A DNA stretch of 64,000 bases from Hofstenia miamia. Taxonomy: Eukaryota; Xenacoelomorpha; Acoela. The stretch covers positions 685,017 through 749,016 of the forward strand of contig SCFE01000044.1 in the NCBI GenBank assembly GCA_004352715.1, in the 5' to 3' direction. The position numbers were made by a program, and so were the translations under genes. The notes under the pieces were generated by a model, which was given only the letters and a program-made list of their open reading frames with translations, made no database searches and was not told where the DNA came from. Shown here piece after piece: positions 44,943 through 55,949 of the stretch (the first letter of the stretch is position 1; the number at the start of each line of letters is the position of its first letter).

Positions 44943-45564
44943 TCATTGTTCAATAGCTTTGTTATAGCTCATAGACTTTGTCCTATAATTTGATAAGTAG
45001 TTGGATCTTCTTCGTTTTAGTGAAATTTTTAATGATTTTTTAAATTTATTGAAATTTCGTTCTTCTTTAATATCTGGAGGGAGTTTGTTCCATAAATCAA
45101 TTGTAAAATTAGTAAATGATTTTTCAAAGATTTTCTTTTTAAATTTGATTTTGTGATAAGTCTTAGTTCGCTTGTGTATATTTTTCTGTAATTCTACTGA
45201 AGGTCTTTTCCAAAATAGTAAGAGGCAATTTAATTTTAATAGGTATTCTAATGATTCGATATTATGTTTTTCTAATATTTTACTTTGATCGTTTTTACTA
45301 CAGATTGTATTAATTGCCCAATTAAAAACTTTCTTAAGTTTTTTAAATATTTTCTTGGTAACATTGGTAAATAAAAAAGAAGAATATGAAAAATGCGACA
45401 GTATAAGAGATCTTAGTAGTACAATTCTCCAATTCATTGGTAATATATGTTGAATCTTAGTTAGCAATTTAACTCCATGGGCCATTTTCTTCGTAGTTGC
45501 ATTGATCTGATCTGTAAATTTAAGTTCATTGTCAATTTCAATACCAATATATTTAATTTTCTTA
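44943..45564 (-). pseudogene. LINE (non-LTR retrotransposon) reverse transcriptase, C-terminal end
   Basis: The minus strand starts at the gap with KKIKYIGIEIDNELKFTDQI, the post-RT 'K.LG..id..L.f..hI' motif. It continues LLTKIQHILPMNWRIVLLRS, then SHFSYSSFLFTNVTK, then KKVFNWAINTI, and ends FTNFTIDLWNKLPPDIKEE ... FKKSLK. The 'a...WN.LP..i.....f..Fk..L' ending is typical of CR1/L2/Jockey-type ORF2 proteins. The frame is open for about 207 codons, from the gap to the stop at 44943. The RT core would lie inside the gap. The low-coordinate side (about 44780-44940) is the 3' UTR ending in TAAT-rich sequence. Its insertion splits tandem unit 1. Being uninterrupted, it is rather young. Confidence 0.8.
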
Positions 45565-46564
45565 NNNNNNNNNNNNNNNNNNNNNNNNNNNNNNNNNNNN
45601 NNNNNNNNNNNNNNNNNNNNNNNNNNNNNNNNNNNNNNNNNNNNNNNNNNNNNNNNNNNNNNNNNNNNNNNNNNNNNNNNNNNNNNNNNNNNNNNNNNNN
45701 NNNNNNNNNNNNNNNNNNNNNNNNNNNNNNNNNNNNNNNNNNNNNNNNNNNNNNNNNNNNNNNNNNNNNNNNNNNNNNNNNNNNNNNNNNNNNNNNNNNN
45801 NNNNNNNNNNNNNNNNNNNNNNNNNNNNNNNNNNNNNNNNNNNNNNNNNNNNNNNNNNNNNNNNNNNNNNNNNNNNNNNNNNNNNNNNNNNNNNNNNNNN
45901 NNNNNNNNNNNNNNNNNNNNNNNNNNNNNNNNNNNNNNNNNNNNNNNNNNNNNNNNNNNNNNNNNNNNNNNNNNNNNNNNNNNNNNNNNNNNNNNNNNNN
46001 NNNNNNNNNNNNNNNNNNNNNNNNNNNNNNNNNNNNNNNNNNNNNNNNNNNNNNNNNNNNNNNNNNNNNNNNNNNNNNNNNNNNNNNNNNNNNNNNNNNN
46101 NNNNNNNNNNNNNNNNNNNNNNNNNNNNNNNNNNNNNNNNNNNNNNNNNNNNNNNNNNNNNNNNNNNNNNNNNNNNNNNNNNNNNNNNNNNNNNNNNNNN
46201 NNNNNNNNNNNNNNNNNNNNNNNNNNNNNNNNNNNNNNNNNNNNNNNNNNNNNNNNNNNNNNNNNNNNNNNNNNNNNNNNNNNNNNNNNNNNNNNNNNNN
46301 NNNNNNNNNNNNNNNNNNNNNNNNNNNNNNNNNNNNNNNNNNNNNNNNNNNNNNNNNNNNNNNNNNNNNNNNNNNNNNNNNNNNNNNNNNNNNNNNNNNN
46401 NNNNNNNNNNNNNNNNNNNNNNNNNNNNNNNNNNNNNNNNNNNNNNNNNNNNNNNNNNNNNNNNNNNNNNNNNNNNNNNNNNNNNNNNNNNNNNNNNNNN
46501 NNNNNNNNNNNNNNNNNNNNNNNNNNNNNNNNNNNNNNNNNNNNNNNNNNNNNNNNNNNNNNNN
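45565..46564. other. Assembly gap, exactly 1000 N
   Basis: Placeholder between the LINE body and a mariner. It hides the LINE RT core and the mariner 5' half. Confidence 0.95.
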
Positions 46565-47101
46565 CCCGAAAAAATTACTGTTTGGTGCGGATTACATGCT
46601 GGTGGCATCATTGGGCCATATTTTTTCGTTGATGATGAAAATCGCCATGTTACTGTCAATGGAAATCGCTACTGTGAAATGTTAACTGATTATTTTTGGC
46701 ATGAATTGGAGGATATGGACTTGGCTGATATGTGTTTCCAACAGGACGGTGCGACTAGCCACACAGCTAGCATTACAATCGATTTATTGAAAAAAAAATT
46801 CGGCGAAGGTGTTATATCAAGAAAAGGTCCAGTGGAATGGCCGCCTCGTTCGTGTGATTTAACGCCTCTAGATTATTTTCTTTGGGGACACGTGAAGAGT
46901 TTGGTCTACACTAATAGGCCAGAGACTTTGGATGAACTCAGAGCAAATATTGAACGTGAAATTGCTGCTGTACCGATCAATTTGTGTGAAAAAGTGGTTG
47001 AAAATTGGGTTCAACGTCTGGACTTCTGCAAACGTGCCCGTGGGGCCATGCTAAAGAAATTGAATTTCATTCATAATGTAATTGAATGTACTTTGATGTG
47101 A
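46565..47101 (+). pseudogene. Tc1/mariner-superfamily transposase, C-terminal half, cut by gap
   Basis: Open from the gap to a TGA at 47099. It reads KITVWCGLHAGGIIGPYFF, then MCFQQDGATSHTA (second catalytic Asp), then WPPRSCDLTPLDYFLWGHVK (third acidic position Asp in DLTPLDYFLWG), and a normal C-terminal tail ending IHNVIECTLM. The spacing is like the DDE/D mariner-type elements common in arthropods and other animals. No stop or frameshift occurs in the 178 visible codons. After it, AACATGTGAGCGCTCATAAT and GAAAAACCCT look like the right TIR (about 47147-47180). The N-terminal half lies in the gap, so intactness is unknown. Confidence 0.85.
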
Positions 47102-47614
47102 AAAAAAAATTCATTGATATCTCAAACAGTTTTCGTTTTATTTCAAAATAACATGTGAGCGCTCATAATGAAAAACCCTTTAGTAGATTTCAAAGAAAAA
47201 ATATTGAACAAAAAAGTAAAAAACATTAACTTGTTCTCTGGAGCCAATGATGTCATCTGGAACAAACTCTGGAAGGAAAACTATAGGTACTTCAAATTCA
47301 TGAAAAGAGTTTAAATCGTCCTGATGGTATGAGATGAAGTAAATGAACCTGACTAAATGACAGAGGAGCTGTTAATGAAAAACATCAACTTTCAGTACAG
47401 AAATACAAACTACCATAACTCACTCACTGTGATATTCCATTTATTTTTCCCAGATTCAAAGATTGATACAGTGGAAGCTTATGCATCTGACACAAATGCT
47501 AAAATGACATCAATGATTGCAATCAAGGGCTAGACAGTATACTGAAAATTCTACAACATCTTTCAACACCAAATAAATAACCTTCAACAGTTAATTGAGA
47601 TGCCTAAAGCATAA

Positions 47615-47935
47615 ATGAACTTAAGGACATCAAATATAAGATATCTACCCTACAAGAGCATCAACTTAATCTTTAAAATCCCAATGCTACTTCAGGAAGA
47701 AGAAGAACTTTTAAATAATGCTAGGCTAAAACTTTTACTACATCTACAAGAAGTAATAGACAAAATAGTAAATGAAAAAATAATGAAAACCAAAGCTATA
47801 ACCACTCACAAATTGACAAGGGCAAAGAGCAGAATATTCTCATTGAAAAACATACTAAACCACAAACATCAGATAGGAATCACCCCTATGCTTTATCAGC
47901 AAATTAAAGTTTCAGATGTTGAACTTATAAAATGA
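47615..47935 (+). pseudogene. Unit 2 coding-like segment, unknown function
   Basis: An open 106-codon frame aligned with unit 1: IRYLPYKSINLIFKIPMLLQ, LQEVIDKIVNEKIMKTKAIT, then RIFSLKNILNHKHQIGITPM. It is longer than its unit 1 partner because unit 1 has a stop after VNKKL. No homologue is recognised. The region is CpG-poor, like the rest of the array. Confidence 0.35.
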
Positions 47936-48789
47936 AATGTTTACTGAATGCTACAAAAAGATGGAGCTCAAATGTCTAATGAAATAGGAACTGGCTAGAA
48001 TTGGAAAACATAATTGCTACCTGAAACTCATTCTGCACACCTCCACCTATTATCAACCTCCTGGTGATCATGCATTGCAGAAAGTAAAAGCACATGAAAC
48101 CAGTCAACCATGGAATTCCAAGCAATAGACTATGCTATGACAATCACTATGCAATCTGCCAGCTAAAAGAAAAATCTGAGTTCAAAAATGCACAGAAAAT
48201 ACTCAAAGACTGAAACCAAGAGAATCAGCTTTTAATTAATAACAAGCAACCAACAGAAACTATCTGCAAAAAAAGCGAACCCCTACACAAGCAAATAGCA
48301 GACTTCAAGAGAAAGTATCTAATAAAAAAGCACAAAATATTACATTGTTCACAGGAACAAATGATGTCATCTTGATTAACCTCTGGAAAGAAAACTTCAA
48401 GTATTATAAATGTCATTAAAAGAGTGCAAATTGTCATGATGATATGAGTTGAAATAAATGATTCTTATAAAATTACAGAGGAGATCATACTAAGAAACAT
48501 CAACTTTCTGCATTAAAACACCAACTACCATAATTCACTAAATATAGTGTTCCAATTCCTTTTCCCTGACTTGAAAATTGATACAAAAGAAGCCATACAT
48601 CTGACACAGACGCTAAAATAACATTAATGATCACCCTCAAATGTAAAAAATCTTTACTGAAAATTCAATGCTGAATAAACACTTTTTGACAGTCAATTGA
48701 GATGACTAAAAATATAAATGAACTAAAGTACAATAAGTATAAGAAATTACCTACACTGAAATCAAAACCTTTGCTTAGTTGACATGTTA

Positions 48790-49642
48790 GGAAGACCTAA
48801 CAGCAACCAACTGGATACATGAATATTACAACTGCTAGACAATGAGTACAACCTTCTCTACCCAACAGAGATCCCAATGGATATCTAAGATAGACTTTTA
48901 TACGCTTTTTGATCATTTTTCAGTTTTCTCATTTTTGTTCACTTCAGCGTCACAAATTTTTCACAAAAACAACCTGTAGTGGTGGTTCCTAGAATATGGC
49001 AATTGTCATCCATCACTAATTTTTGGGTGAAACATCCTGAAAACCAAACGACATCAGGACGTTATTTGTTTATATTTTAAATTTTTGTCAATGCATGAGG
49101 TAGTTTGTGCTACTTGTGCATATTTAACATTGTTGATACTTGTTAAAACTTAGGTCCAAACAATGTATGCACTAGCAATAAAACCTTTGGTTTGTTCTAC
49201 GTTTTTCTTAAATTTTTACTTTTTTCATGATGAAAAAGCTAATTTGTTTTTTATTGAGGAAGAACTGGGGTAGGTCTGAAATAGTACAAGTGCTTATCAG
49301 CCTTGCAATCTATGCTCAATTCTTCCACGATCTTCTATAATGGCATTCATTCTCATTAGTACCATTTACTATTATTTAATGGCTGTGAAGTCCTGTACTG
49401 ATGAAAAACGTTTTGTGTTTAAGCTAAACTCTATTTAATTACAATTGTTTAATTTACTTATTGTGTGTTTGACGCTAAGGTTAACTATGTCCCAGCTGAT
49501 TAGCATTATTCATATGCTAATTCATTTACGCAGTTTTCATAACATTAATTTCTGTTGGTGCTTACACAGTTGTTATTTATGCTTCGAACTATAGATGTTA
49601 CTGGCATTATGCTTATGCTCTAACACTAATTAAGGCGATGCT

Positions 49643-49687
<45 letters not shown>

Positions 49688-50370
49688 ACCTATGGGGCCT
49701 GGCCCCACTAAAGAATAATAAAAAATATATCTCAAGCTCTAAATATTTAAAAAAATACAAATTTCCATATTTTGAAATGATTTAAGTTAAATATTCTGCT
49801 TGATATACTGTATAATTAAAGTTACATATTAATTAAAAAGCTGCTATTTAGAAATGATGAGCGACATTTAAAAACGTTATCTCGAATTGCTATGTATCGC
49901 TTAATAGCCAATCAATAAAGAGCAAGGGCCAGTCGATGCTGTGCCCATTAATAATGTGAATTTTGTTAAAGAATTCATTGTACTAGTGCGTTGCATGATG
50001 AAATCAATCTCCGTGCAAATAATTGCTTTTTGTGGGGCCTTTAGCAACGGGCCCTTTGCAAAATACTATTCGCCAACAGATAATCCTACATTCAAAGCTC
50101 TGCGTTTTGTTTATGCTATGCTGTTTGTAAAACCGCATTGATTTAGAATTTATTCAATTGCAGCCTATTTAATGTTGTGTTTATATAGTCTTGTTTTAAT
50201 GTAATTGGTGAAAAAAAATTAAAAAATATTTTGATTTTCATCTAAAAAGTCAGATTTGTGAAAAGTCTCTTCTCATTGCTTGCATGTAGGGTGTATTATA
50301 TTGTGTTTTGTATTGCAATTTTTTTATCAAAAATTATATAAATTAAAATTTTTTCCCGGCGAAATTGAAT
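48790..50370. other. Gene-free stretch with an (AT)n run
   Basis: (AT)n at about 49646-49683. No supported gene. The open frame at 49941-50141 (66 codons) is not convincing. Confidence 0.4.
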
Positions 50371-50373
50371 ATT

Positions 50374-50790
50374 TAAGTTTGTGGACCTTTTTTGCTTTCC
50401 TCACACAAACATTATTTTCATAGAACATGGAATGTTTGCATTAGAAACAGGAAGCAGGATCGGTGACTTTGATTCAGGGTTTAGGTCTATGAAAAAATAT
50501 TAATTTAGGTTTTTAGGTTTAGGAAAGGTGGATTTCTGACTTTGGTTTAAGGTTTTGTTCTATAAAAAATAAGATTTTAGATAAGGTTATGGTTAAAATT
50601 AGGTGAAGAATAGATGCTTAAAAGTAAAGAATCATATGGTGGAATGAAGAACTATCCGACAAATCCGGAAATGAAGAATTGACAGGGATTAGGGTTAGGG
50701 TTATGCCTAAATATATGTTTTCAATGCAAACATTCGATGTTCTATGAAAATAATTTTGGTGTGGGGAAGCAAAAAAGATCCAAGTTGGTT
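50374..50790. mobile_element. MITE-like element with TIRs of about 80 bp and telomere-like words inside
   Basis: The left arm (about 50374-50452: TTTTTTGCTTTCCTCACACA, TTATTTTCATAGAACATGGA, ATGTTTGCATT) is inverted at about 50705-50788 (AATGCAAACATTCGATGTTC, TATGAAAATAATTTTGGTGT). Inside are ATTAGGGTTAGGGTTATG and several TTTAGGTTT words. Non-coding. Confidence 0.7.
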
Positions 50791-51625
50791 TCTAAATAAT
50801 AAAAATTATTTCTGAATGAAATTTTGATAGATTAGAATTCTTTGTTTGGAAGAATATCTGTATATTAAGAGTTATTGGGAGTAAGTTCTTCTGATAAGCA
50901 GTAAAATGCCCATTTGTAATTCTATCTTATTGCACATAAATTATTATACATTTTTTTGGAATTTATGAATAGTTTTTTTGGAATTTTGGCAAATCATTGT
51001 TTTGACAACCATTCATTGAACACTCCTGCTTGAATGTATTCTTGAATACACAGATATTTCTACTTCTGACCAAAGATTTTCCAAATTCTTCAATTCTTTA
51101 ATTTTCCTTGCTATTGTTTCTGTGAATAACCCCATAATTTCAGCTAAGTTTTCACTGTGATTTATAAGAACAGATGATGAATTTGGTCAATCTATGACAT
51201 CTTATTCTTCTGGCATAATTTGAGAAAGGAAATGCGGAATTTCATCATGCTAGAATGTTTGGAAATCAAAACGCATAAATTGTTGCTTGTAAATGCTTAA
51301 AAATTGAATTATTGATATTACTATTAATTGAGACGATTTTAGCAGTACTATAGCTACAATATTTTCACCAATGATTCAAATTTAATAGTACAAAGCATGG
51401 CCCACTGAAGTAGCCAAGTAGAAAATGAAAATGTACACTTTCTATAAGTATAACCATAGAGATATTGACTTCACATTGCTAAATCAACATAGGTGTACAC
51501 ACAATTATGTTAAATTAACATGAAATTACCGTTATGTGTAAGAATATTTTATCTAAATTTTGTATCAGGTTGCTCCTGGTCCAAAATTTTCCACGCTGCG
51601 CCAATGTATACTGTATATATGTATA

Positions 51626-51886
51626 NNNNNNNNNNNNNNNNNNNNNNNNNNNNNNNNNNNNNNNNNNNNNNNNNNNNNNNNNNNNNNNNNNNNNNNNNNN
51701 NNNNNNNNNNNNNNNNNNNNNNNNNNNNNNNNNNNNNNNNNNNNNNNNNNNNNNNNNNNNNNNNNNNNNNNNNNNNNNNNNNNNNNNNNNNNNNNNNNNN
51801 NNNNNNNNNNNNNNNNNNNNNNNNNNNNNNNNNNNNNNNNNNNNNNNNNNNNNNNNNNNNNNNNNNNNNNNNNNNNNNNNNNNNNN
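51626..51886. other. Assembly gap of 261 N in an AT-repeat
   Basis: Bounded by TATATATGTATA on the left and (AT)n on the right. Confidence 0.95.
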
Positions 51887-51958
51887 ATATATATATATAT
51901 AAATCCTTCTCCAACATTTCCATAGTACAGAGAAGGAATCTCTCTGACAGTCGTAAAT

Positions 51959-52374
51959 AAAGTCGGAAATAATAAATATTTTAGGAATGCATATTAAACA
52001 TTTTAAGATGAAAAAAAATTAGTTTTTAAGATTTTTTGAAAACATTTTCTTTGGCAATTTATTATTCCTCCAGTGTAATACTTATTGCTATATTTTCCTT
52101 CCTTGTACATTTAAAATTCTAAGTAAAAATTAACATATGGTGGCGTTTTACATTTGTAATTTGATNAGTCGGAAATAATAAATATTTTAGGAATGCATAT
52201 TAAACATTTTAAGATGAAAAAAAAATTTGTTTTTAAGATTTTTTGAACAAATTTTTTTTAGCAATTATTCCTCCTTCTGTGTAAAACTTATTGCTATATT
52301 TTCCTTCCTTGTATATTTTAAAATTCTTAAGTAAAAATTCACATATGGTGGCGTTTTACATTTGTAATTTGATT
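51959..52374. repeat. About 207-bp sequence written twice around a single N
   Basis: 51959-52165 and 52167-52374 are about 93-95% identical and both begin AGTCGGAAATAATAAATATT. A single N joins them. They are best read as two alleles or an unmerged overlap upstream of the tyrosine-recombinase element. Confidence 0.75.
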
Positions 52375-52467
52375 TAAATTATCACGTTTCCCGCAATTTT
52401 GATTACATGCTGCTAAGCAAAAGATTATAAAACAGAATTTGACATTTTGTGAATCATTTGTAAGAAA

Positions 52468-54076
52468 ATGACAGATTGGTCAGACGAAGAATTCTTTACG
52501 CAAGCTTTACCAGAAATTGATGCAATGCTTGATGAACAAGTACAAACATCTTCAATAGTAAGGACGCCTGTTCGCGAAAAGCTAAGAATAGTTGTAAGAA
52601 GCAAGAATCATAGACGTAAATTATTTGAAGAACTTTTCAATGATAAATTTATCAATGAATCTACTTGTAGTTCACGTATAACCGCTTTTGAGAAGATGGC
52701 TATGAATGACGGAACTATCAATGAACCTTCTGCTAGTAGTTCACATGTATCTGATTGAAAGAAGAATTTGAAGAAAAAGAAAATCCAATTCAACCAACGC
52801 AATAATGCATTGCATCCGATAATATTTATAAAGATATTGGACATGATATTTCTCATGTACACAAGGATTTTCCCCGTCATACAAAAGATTTGATGAAAGA
52901 TTATTATTGCACACGGCAGTTAAAAAGAGTCTACTATTGCTGCAATTGCAGAAGATTATTTGTAAATAACCGGCGACATAAATTAAGCAAATGTGGTGAT
53001 GAAAATGTGAAGCGAATGGATAAAGATTTAATATCTAGCATGCCAAAGTGGTTTCTAACGCAAATGCAAACAAGAAAACTAGAATACATGGAGGAAATTG
53101 AAAAGTTTGATGCATCTAGAAGAAAAAGGCAATTAAATCGAGGAGTATCACAACAGACTGCTAATTATAAGCTTGGATCTGAAATATGGATATTATTTAA
53201 CAAAAGTCTTAAAGGAACACGTTGTTTTAAGACTCCTAATAATTTACAAGGTGTTGTGGAAGAGCACAAGGAAGTCAATAACTTAAAGAATTCTACTGTG
53301 ATCCAAAGATTGTCGATCTTGCAAAACTTCATCAATTTTTTACCAACCAATATAGATGTGCGTGTGAAAAAGGACATGGCCACCAACGGAAATTAAGCAC
53401 GATTTAGGAAGGTCAGCTGCAAAGGAGAAAATTGAAGCAAAAGCAGATAAATTCTCCAAGGTCCCACCAAAAAAAATTATGCAAAAAGTAAGCATTGGTG
53501 TTACTAAGGAATTGGATAGATTGGTTCAGTGCAAAAAAATCAAACAAAAGTTACAATTATTTACAAGCTTTGGTTTTCTTTAATTTGCATGCTAGTTTAA
53601 ATTGCCGACCAGGGCCTCTTCTGTCCCTTACGTTTGATGAATTAAGTATAATAGAAGAAGGCATTGTCTTAACAAAGACAAACCACAAAACGGGTTATAA
53701 ATATCCAGCACGTATTAAAGAATCAGCGACGCAAGTTTCATACGTATGAAGATGCTCAGGAAATCGCGTGAAGAGCAAACATTAGTTTTTGGGAACAAGC
53801 AAAATCGAATCTGTACGACGATGGCAGCGCAAATTGCGAAAACGATGTCACAATTGTTTCCTGCTTACAAAGGTTACAATTTCAACCCCACATCAGTCCG
53901 TAGATTTTGGGATAAAGAATATTGCAAAATAATAGTTTATCAGATTCCATCAAGCGATCGCATCTGGTACAGACTGGACATACTTTGCAAACTGCTGAAA
54001 ATGAATATATTGAGTCAAATATTAGTGATTTAACGGATGTTCATGAAACTGTGTTAAAAGGAAGTTGTAGAGCTTA
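52468..54076 (+). pseudogene. Tyrosine-recombinase element (Crypton-like), frame-shifted
   Basis: Coding-like sequence in several frames. The first part (52468-52758) is acidic (MTDWSDEEFFTQALPEIDAM). A second (about 52830-53396) has HVHKDFPRHTKDLMKDYYC and a C2HC-type cluster YYCCNCRRLF...HKLSKCG, then a DNA-binding-like helical region. The third (53495-53749) has SLNCRPGPLLSLTFDEL (the Arg of box I) and NHKTGYKYPARIKE. The fourth (53746-54033) has FNPTSVRRFWDKEYCK. In a further frame, QTGHTLQTAENEYIE near 53965-54007 looks like the final H ... Y box. The R...K...H-R..H...Y order suggests a tyrosine recombinase, as used by Crypton elements. At least three frame changes and stops make it non-functional. 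The assignment is from motifs only. Confidence 0.55.
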
Positions 54077-54209
54077 AATTTTGAATACATGAATAAATTT
54101 TTTATAATTCATACTTGTGACTAATTTCATTCTATAAGTATATCATATAATAAGTTTAAATAAAGTATTTCAACTCATTTATACACTATAAATTTATTTA
54201 CAATTCATT

Positions 54210-54330
54210 GTAATAATACTTTGTGTACACAGAAAGAGGCATAATTATTTCCGTACACAGAAGGCTTATATTAACGATTTCGTACAGACAAGGAGTTATA
54301 ATTAAAAACGCTGTACAGAGAAGGAAAAAA
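54210..54330. repeat. About 30-bp tandem repeat, four units
   Basis: Each unit begins GTACACAGAA (or GTACAGACAAGG / GTACAGAGAAGG) and continues with an AT-rich part (GGCTTATATTAACGATTTC). It lies 130 bp after the recombinase remnant and could be its terminal region. Confidence 0.65.
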
Positions 54331-54339
54331 AAATATATA

Positions 54340-55250
54340 TATAATTTTACTAAGTGTGGTGACATATATTTATATATGTATATATACATGTATTAGAAGT
54401 TACATTCCTAGGACGTCATTTTCAAACGACTTGCTATTGGTAGTGTACGTCAGATTTGGACTGGATATTCTTCCTCCACAGCAAGTTATGATTACATTGG
54501 AAATTCTTCAGGTAGAAGACTTCCAAACACAATGTGGTTTGAGAATGAACCAAGTTAGTTTCTAATCAAATTTTAACTGATAATAAACACAATTTAATAG
54601 GGAACAATGTTTATCAAATTTGAATTTCTTGATTTTTAAAAGAAAAATTTTGGATAAGAGTTTGCAGATATTATGGAATTGCTTTCAAAATTGCAATTTC
54701 TTATTGTTTCTGAAACATAGGATAAACTTTATTAGTTTGTACTGTGACTTTCCTGCCTGCAGCTCCTCACAGAAAGAATTTATCTAATATGTGGGAGACC
54801 AAGTCATTATTTGGAAAAATATACTAGTGATTTGTGGGATTGGGACCTGATGTCAAAGTGGAGCCAATCTTATTTAAAATGAAAAGAGAAATTGTCAATC
54901 CAAAGCTGTAAAAGATCTCCATCTATTGGAGTTTTTTGTGTTATAGGGCTTGGTCATGTCATGTGATAGTTAGCATTGAAGCTATGCTGTTGTTCAATAT
55001 AAATATATACATTTATAGGCGCCTAAGACTTCAATTATAGTAAAATTAATGCAATAATCGGAAAGAAATGTAAAAATTTCAAAGAGTAGAATCTATGTCT
55101 GGTAACAGGACCATTGAAATTCCGTAACTAATTCTTGGGATGTGATTTCCCTTGATAACTCAATGCAGAACAGGAAAAAACTTCAGTAGCCATCAATTGC
55201 GTAAAGTCAACCTTGAATGTCACAAGTGCAAAAGTATGTGTAAGAACTTA
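54340..55250. other. Gene-free stretch
   Basis: No supported gene. A short frame near 54390-54560 (FRTSFSNDLLLV) is not convincing. Confidence 0.35.
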
Positions 55251-55252
55251 GA

Positions 55253-55947
55253 GTTTGTAATAACCCAATAATTCATACATTGGAAAATAGATCAAAGTCT
55301 GCCAAATGACCATCACTGAACATGACGCAAATGAATGAATACATTGATATATAAGAATTTCTGTTACCAAGGATTCCAAATGATGTAGGAAATGATNAGT
55401 ATATTTGTAAACGATGGATGAAACTAAACATTCTGGGATTCTATCTTTATTCATAAATATATTATCCGTTTGTAATGATGTAAAAATAGGCCACATTTTA
55501 GATGATGTTAAACTTGCATTTATTTTTTTAATCTTTTTCTAAATAATAAATTGTTTGTCTTCAATGTAAAGTAACTTCCAGTATACATAATCTTTACAAT
55601 AATTTGTCTTTCTCTTTCTATTTCATAATTTGAATTTAAACATTTAGATGTTATTTCTCTCAACATTTTATTTGGATAGCCATTTTCTTTGAATGTAGAA
55701 AATAATACATCTAGGCTCTTTGTCAATAGCTGAAAATTCGATTATAATTTTAAGAATCTTTCGCATAAGCATTTTATTGTATTGGTCTTGTATTTTAAAG
55801 GANGTTTGTAATAACCCAATAATTCATACATTGGAAAATAGATCAAAGTCTGCCAAATGACCATCACTGAACATGACGCAAATGAATGAATACATTGATA
55901 TATAAGAATTTCTGTTACCAAGGATTCCAAATGATGTAGGAAATGAT
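55253..55947. repeat. 144-bp sequence written twice, with single-N joins on each side of a PLE fragment
   Basis: 55253-55396 equals 55804-55947 by eye (GTTTGTAATAACCCAATAAT ... GTAGGAAATGAT). N occurs at 55397 and at 55803, exactly at the inner ends of both copies. Either a PLE fragment was inserted as a polymorphic allele, or contigs were misjoined. Confidence 0.8.
55398..55740 (-). pseudogene. Penelope-like element fragment (linker region before the endonuclease)
   Basis: The minus strand encodes MTKSLDVLFSTFKENGYP, then (about 55496 down) MWPIFTSLQTDNIFMNKDRI and CLVSSIVYKY. These align with the PLE at 13700-14937 (FDTIFQNLRQNGYPDNVL, then PVFQSFKTSNIFSNKDPIPI and SSLVYKY). It is the same segment of the protein, just ahead of the GIY-YIG domain, from a related element. 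A stop separates the two parts (about 55519). Neither RT nor endonuclease is present. It is enclosed by duplicated sequence and two single-N joins. Confidence 0.65.
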
Positions 55948-55949
55948 CA

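Larger units (their letters stand above)
43440..48780. repeat. Tandem array of an unknown coding-like unit, split by a LINE and a mariner
   Basis: Unit 1 runs from about 43440 to 44780 and continues at about 47175-47600. Unit 2 runs from about 47600 to 48690, and the start of unit 3 is seen at about 48670-48770 (TCAATTGAGATGACTAAAAA, AATGAACTAAAGTACAATAA). Shared words include AAGATATCTACCCTACAAGA, AAACATCAGATAGGAAT, TGCTACCTGAAACT, CATGAAACCAGTCAA and AATGATGTCATCTGGAACAA. The period is about 1.1-1.25 kb once the insertions are removed. Divergence is high (perhaps 20%). Confidence 0.65.

Noticed and set aside
14960-46685. Long open frames of unknown residues across N runs
   Set aside because: They are artefacts of translating assembly gaps.
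49390-49425. GTCCTGTACTGATGAAAAACG, considered as a hammerhead
   Set aside because: Has a GTC and CTGATGA, but no GAAA after a plausible stem II and no stem III.
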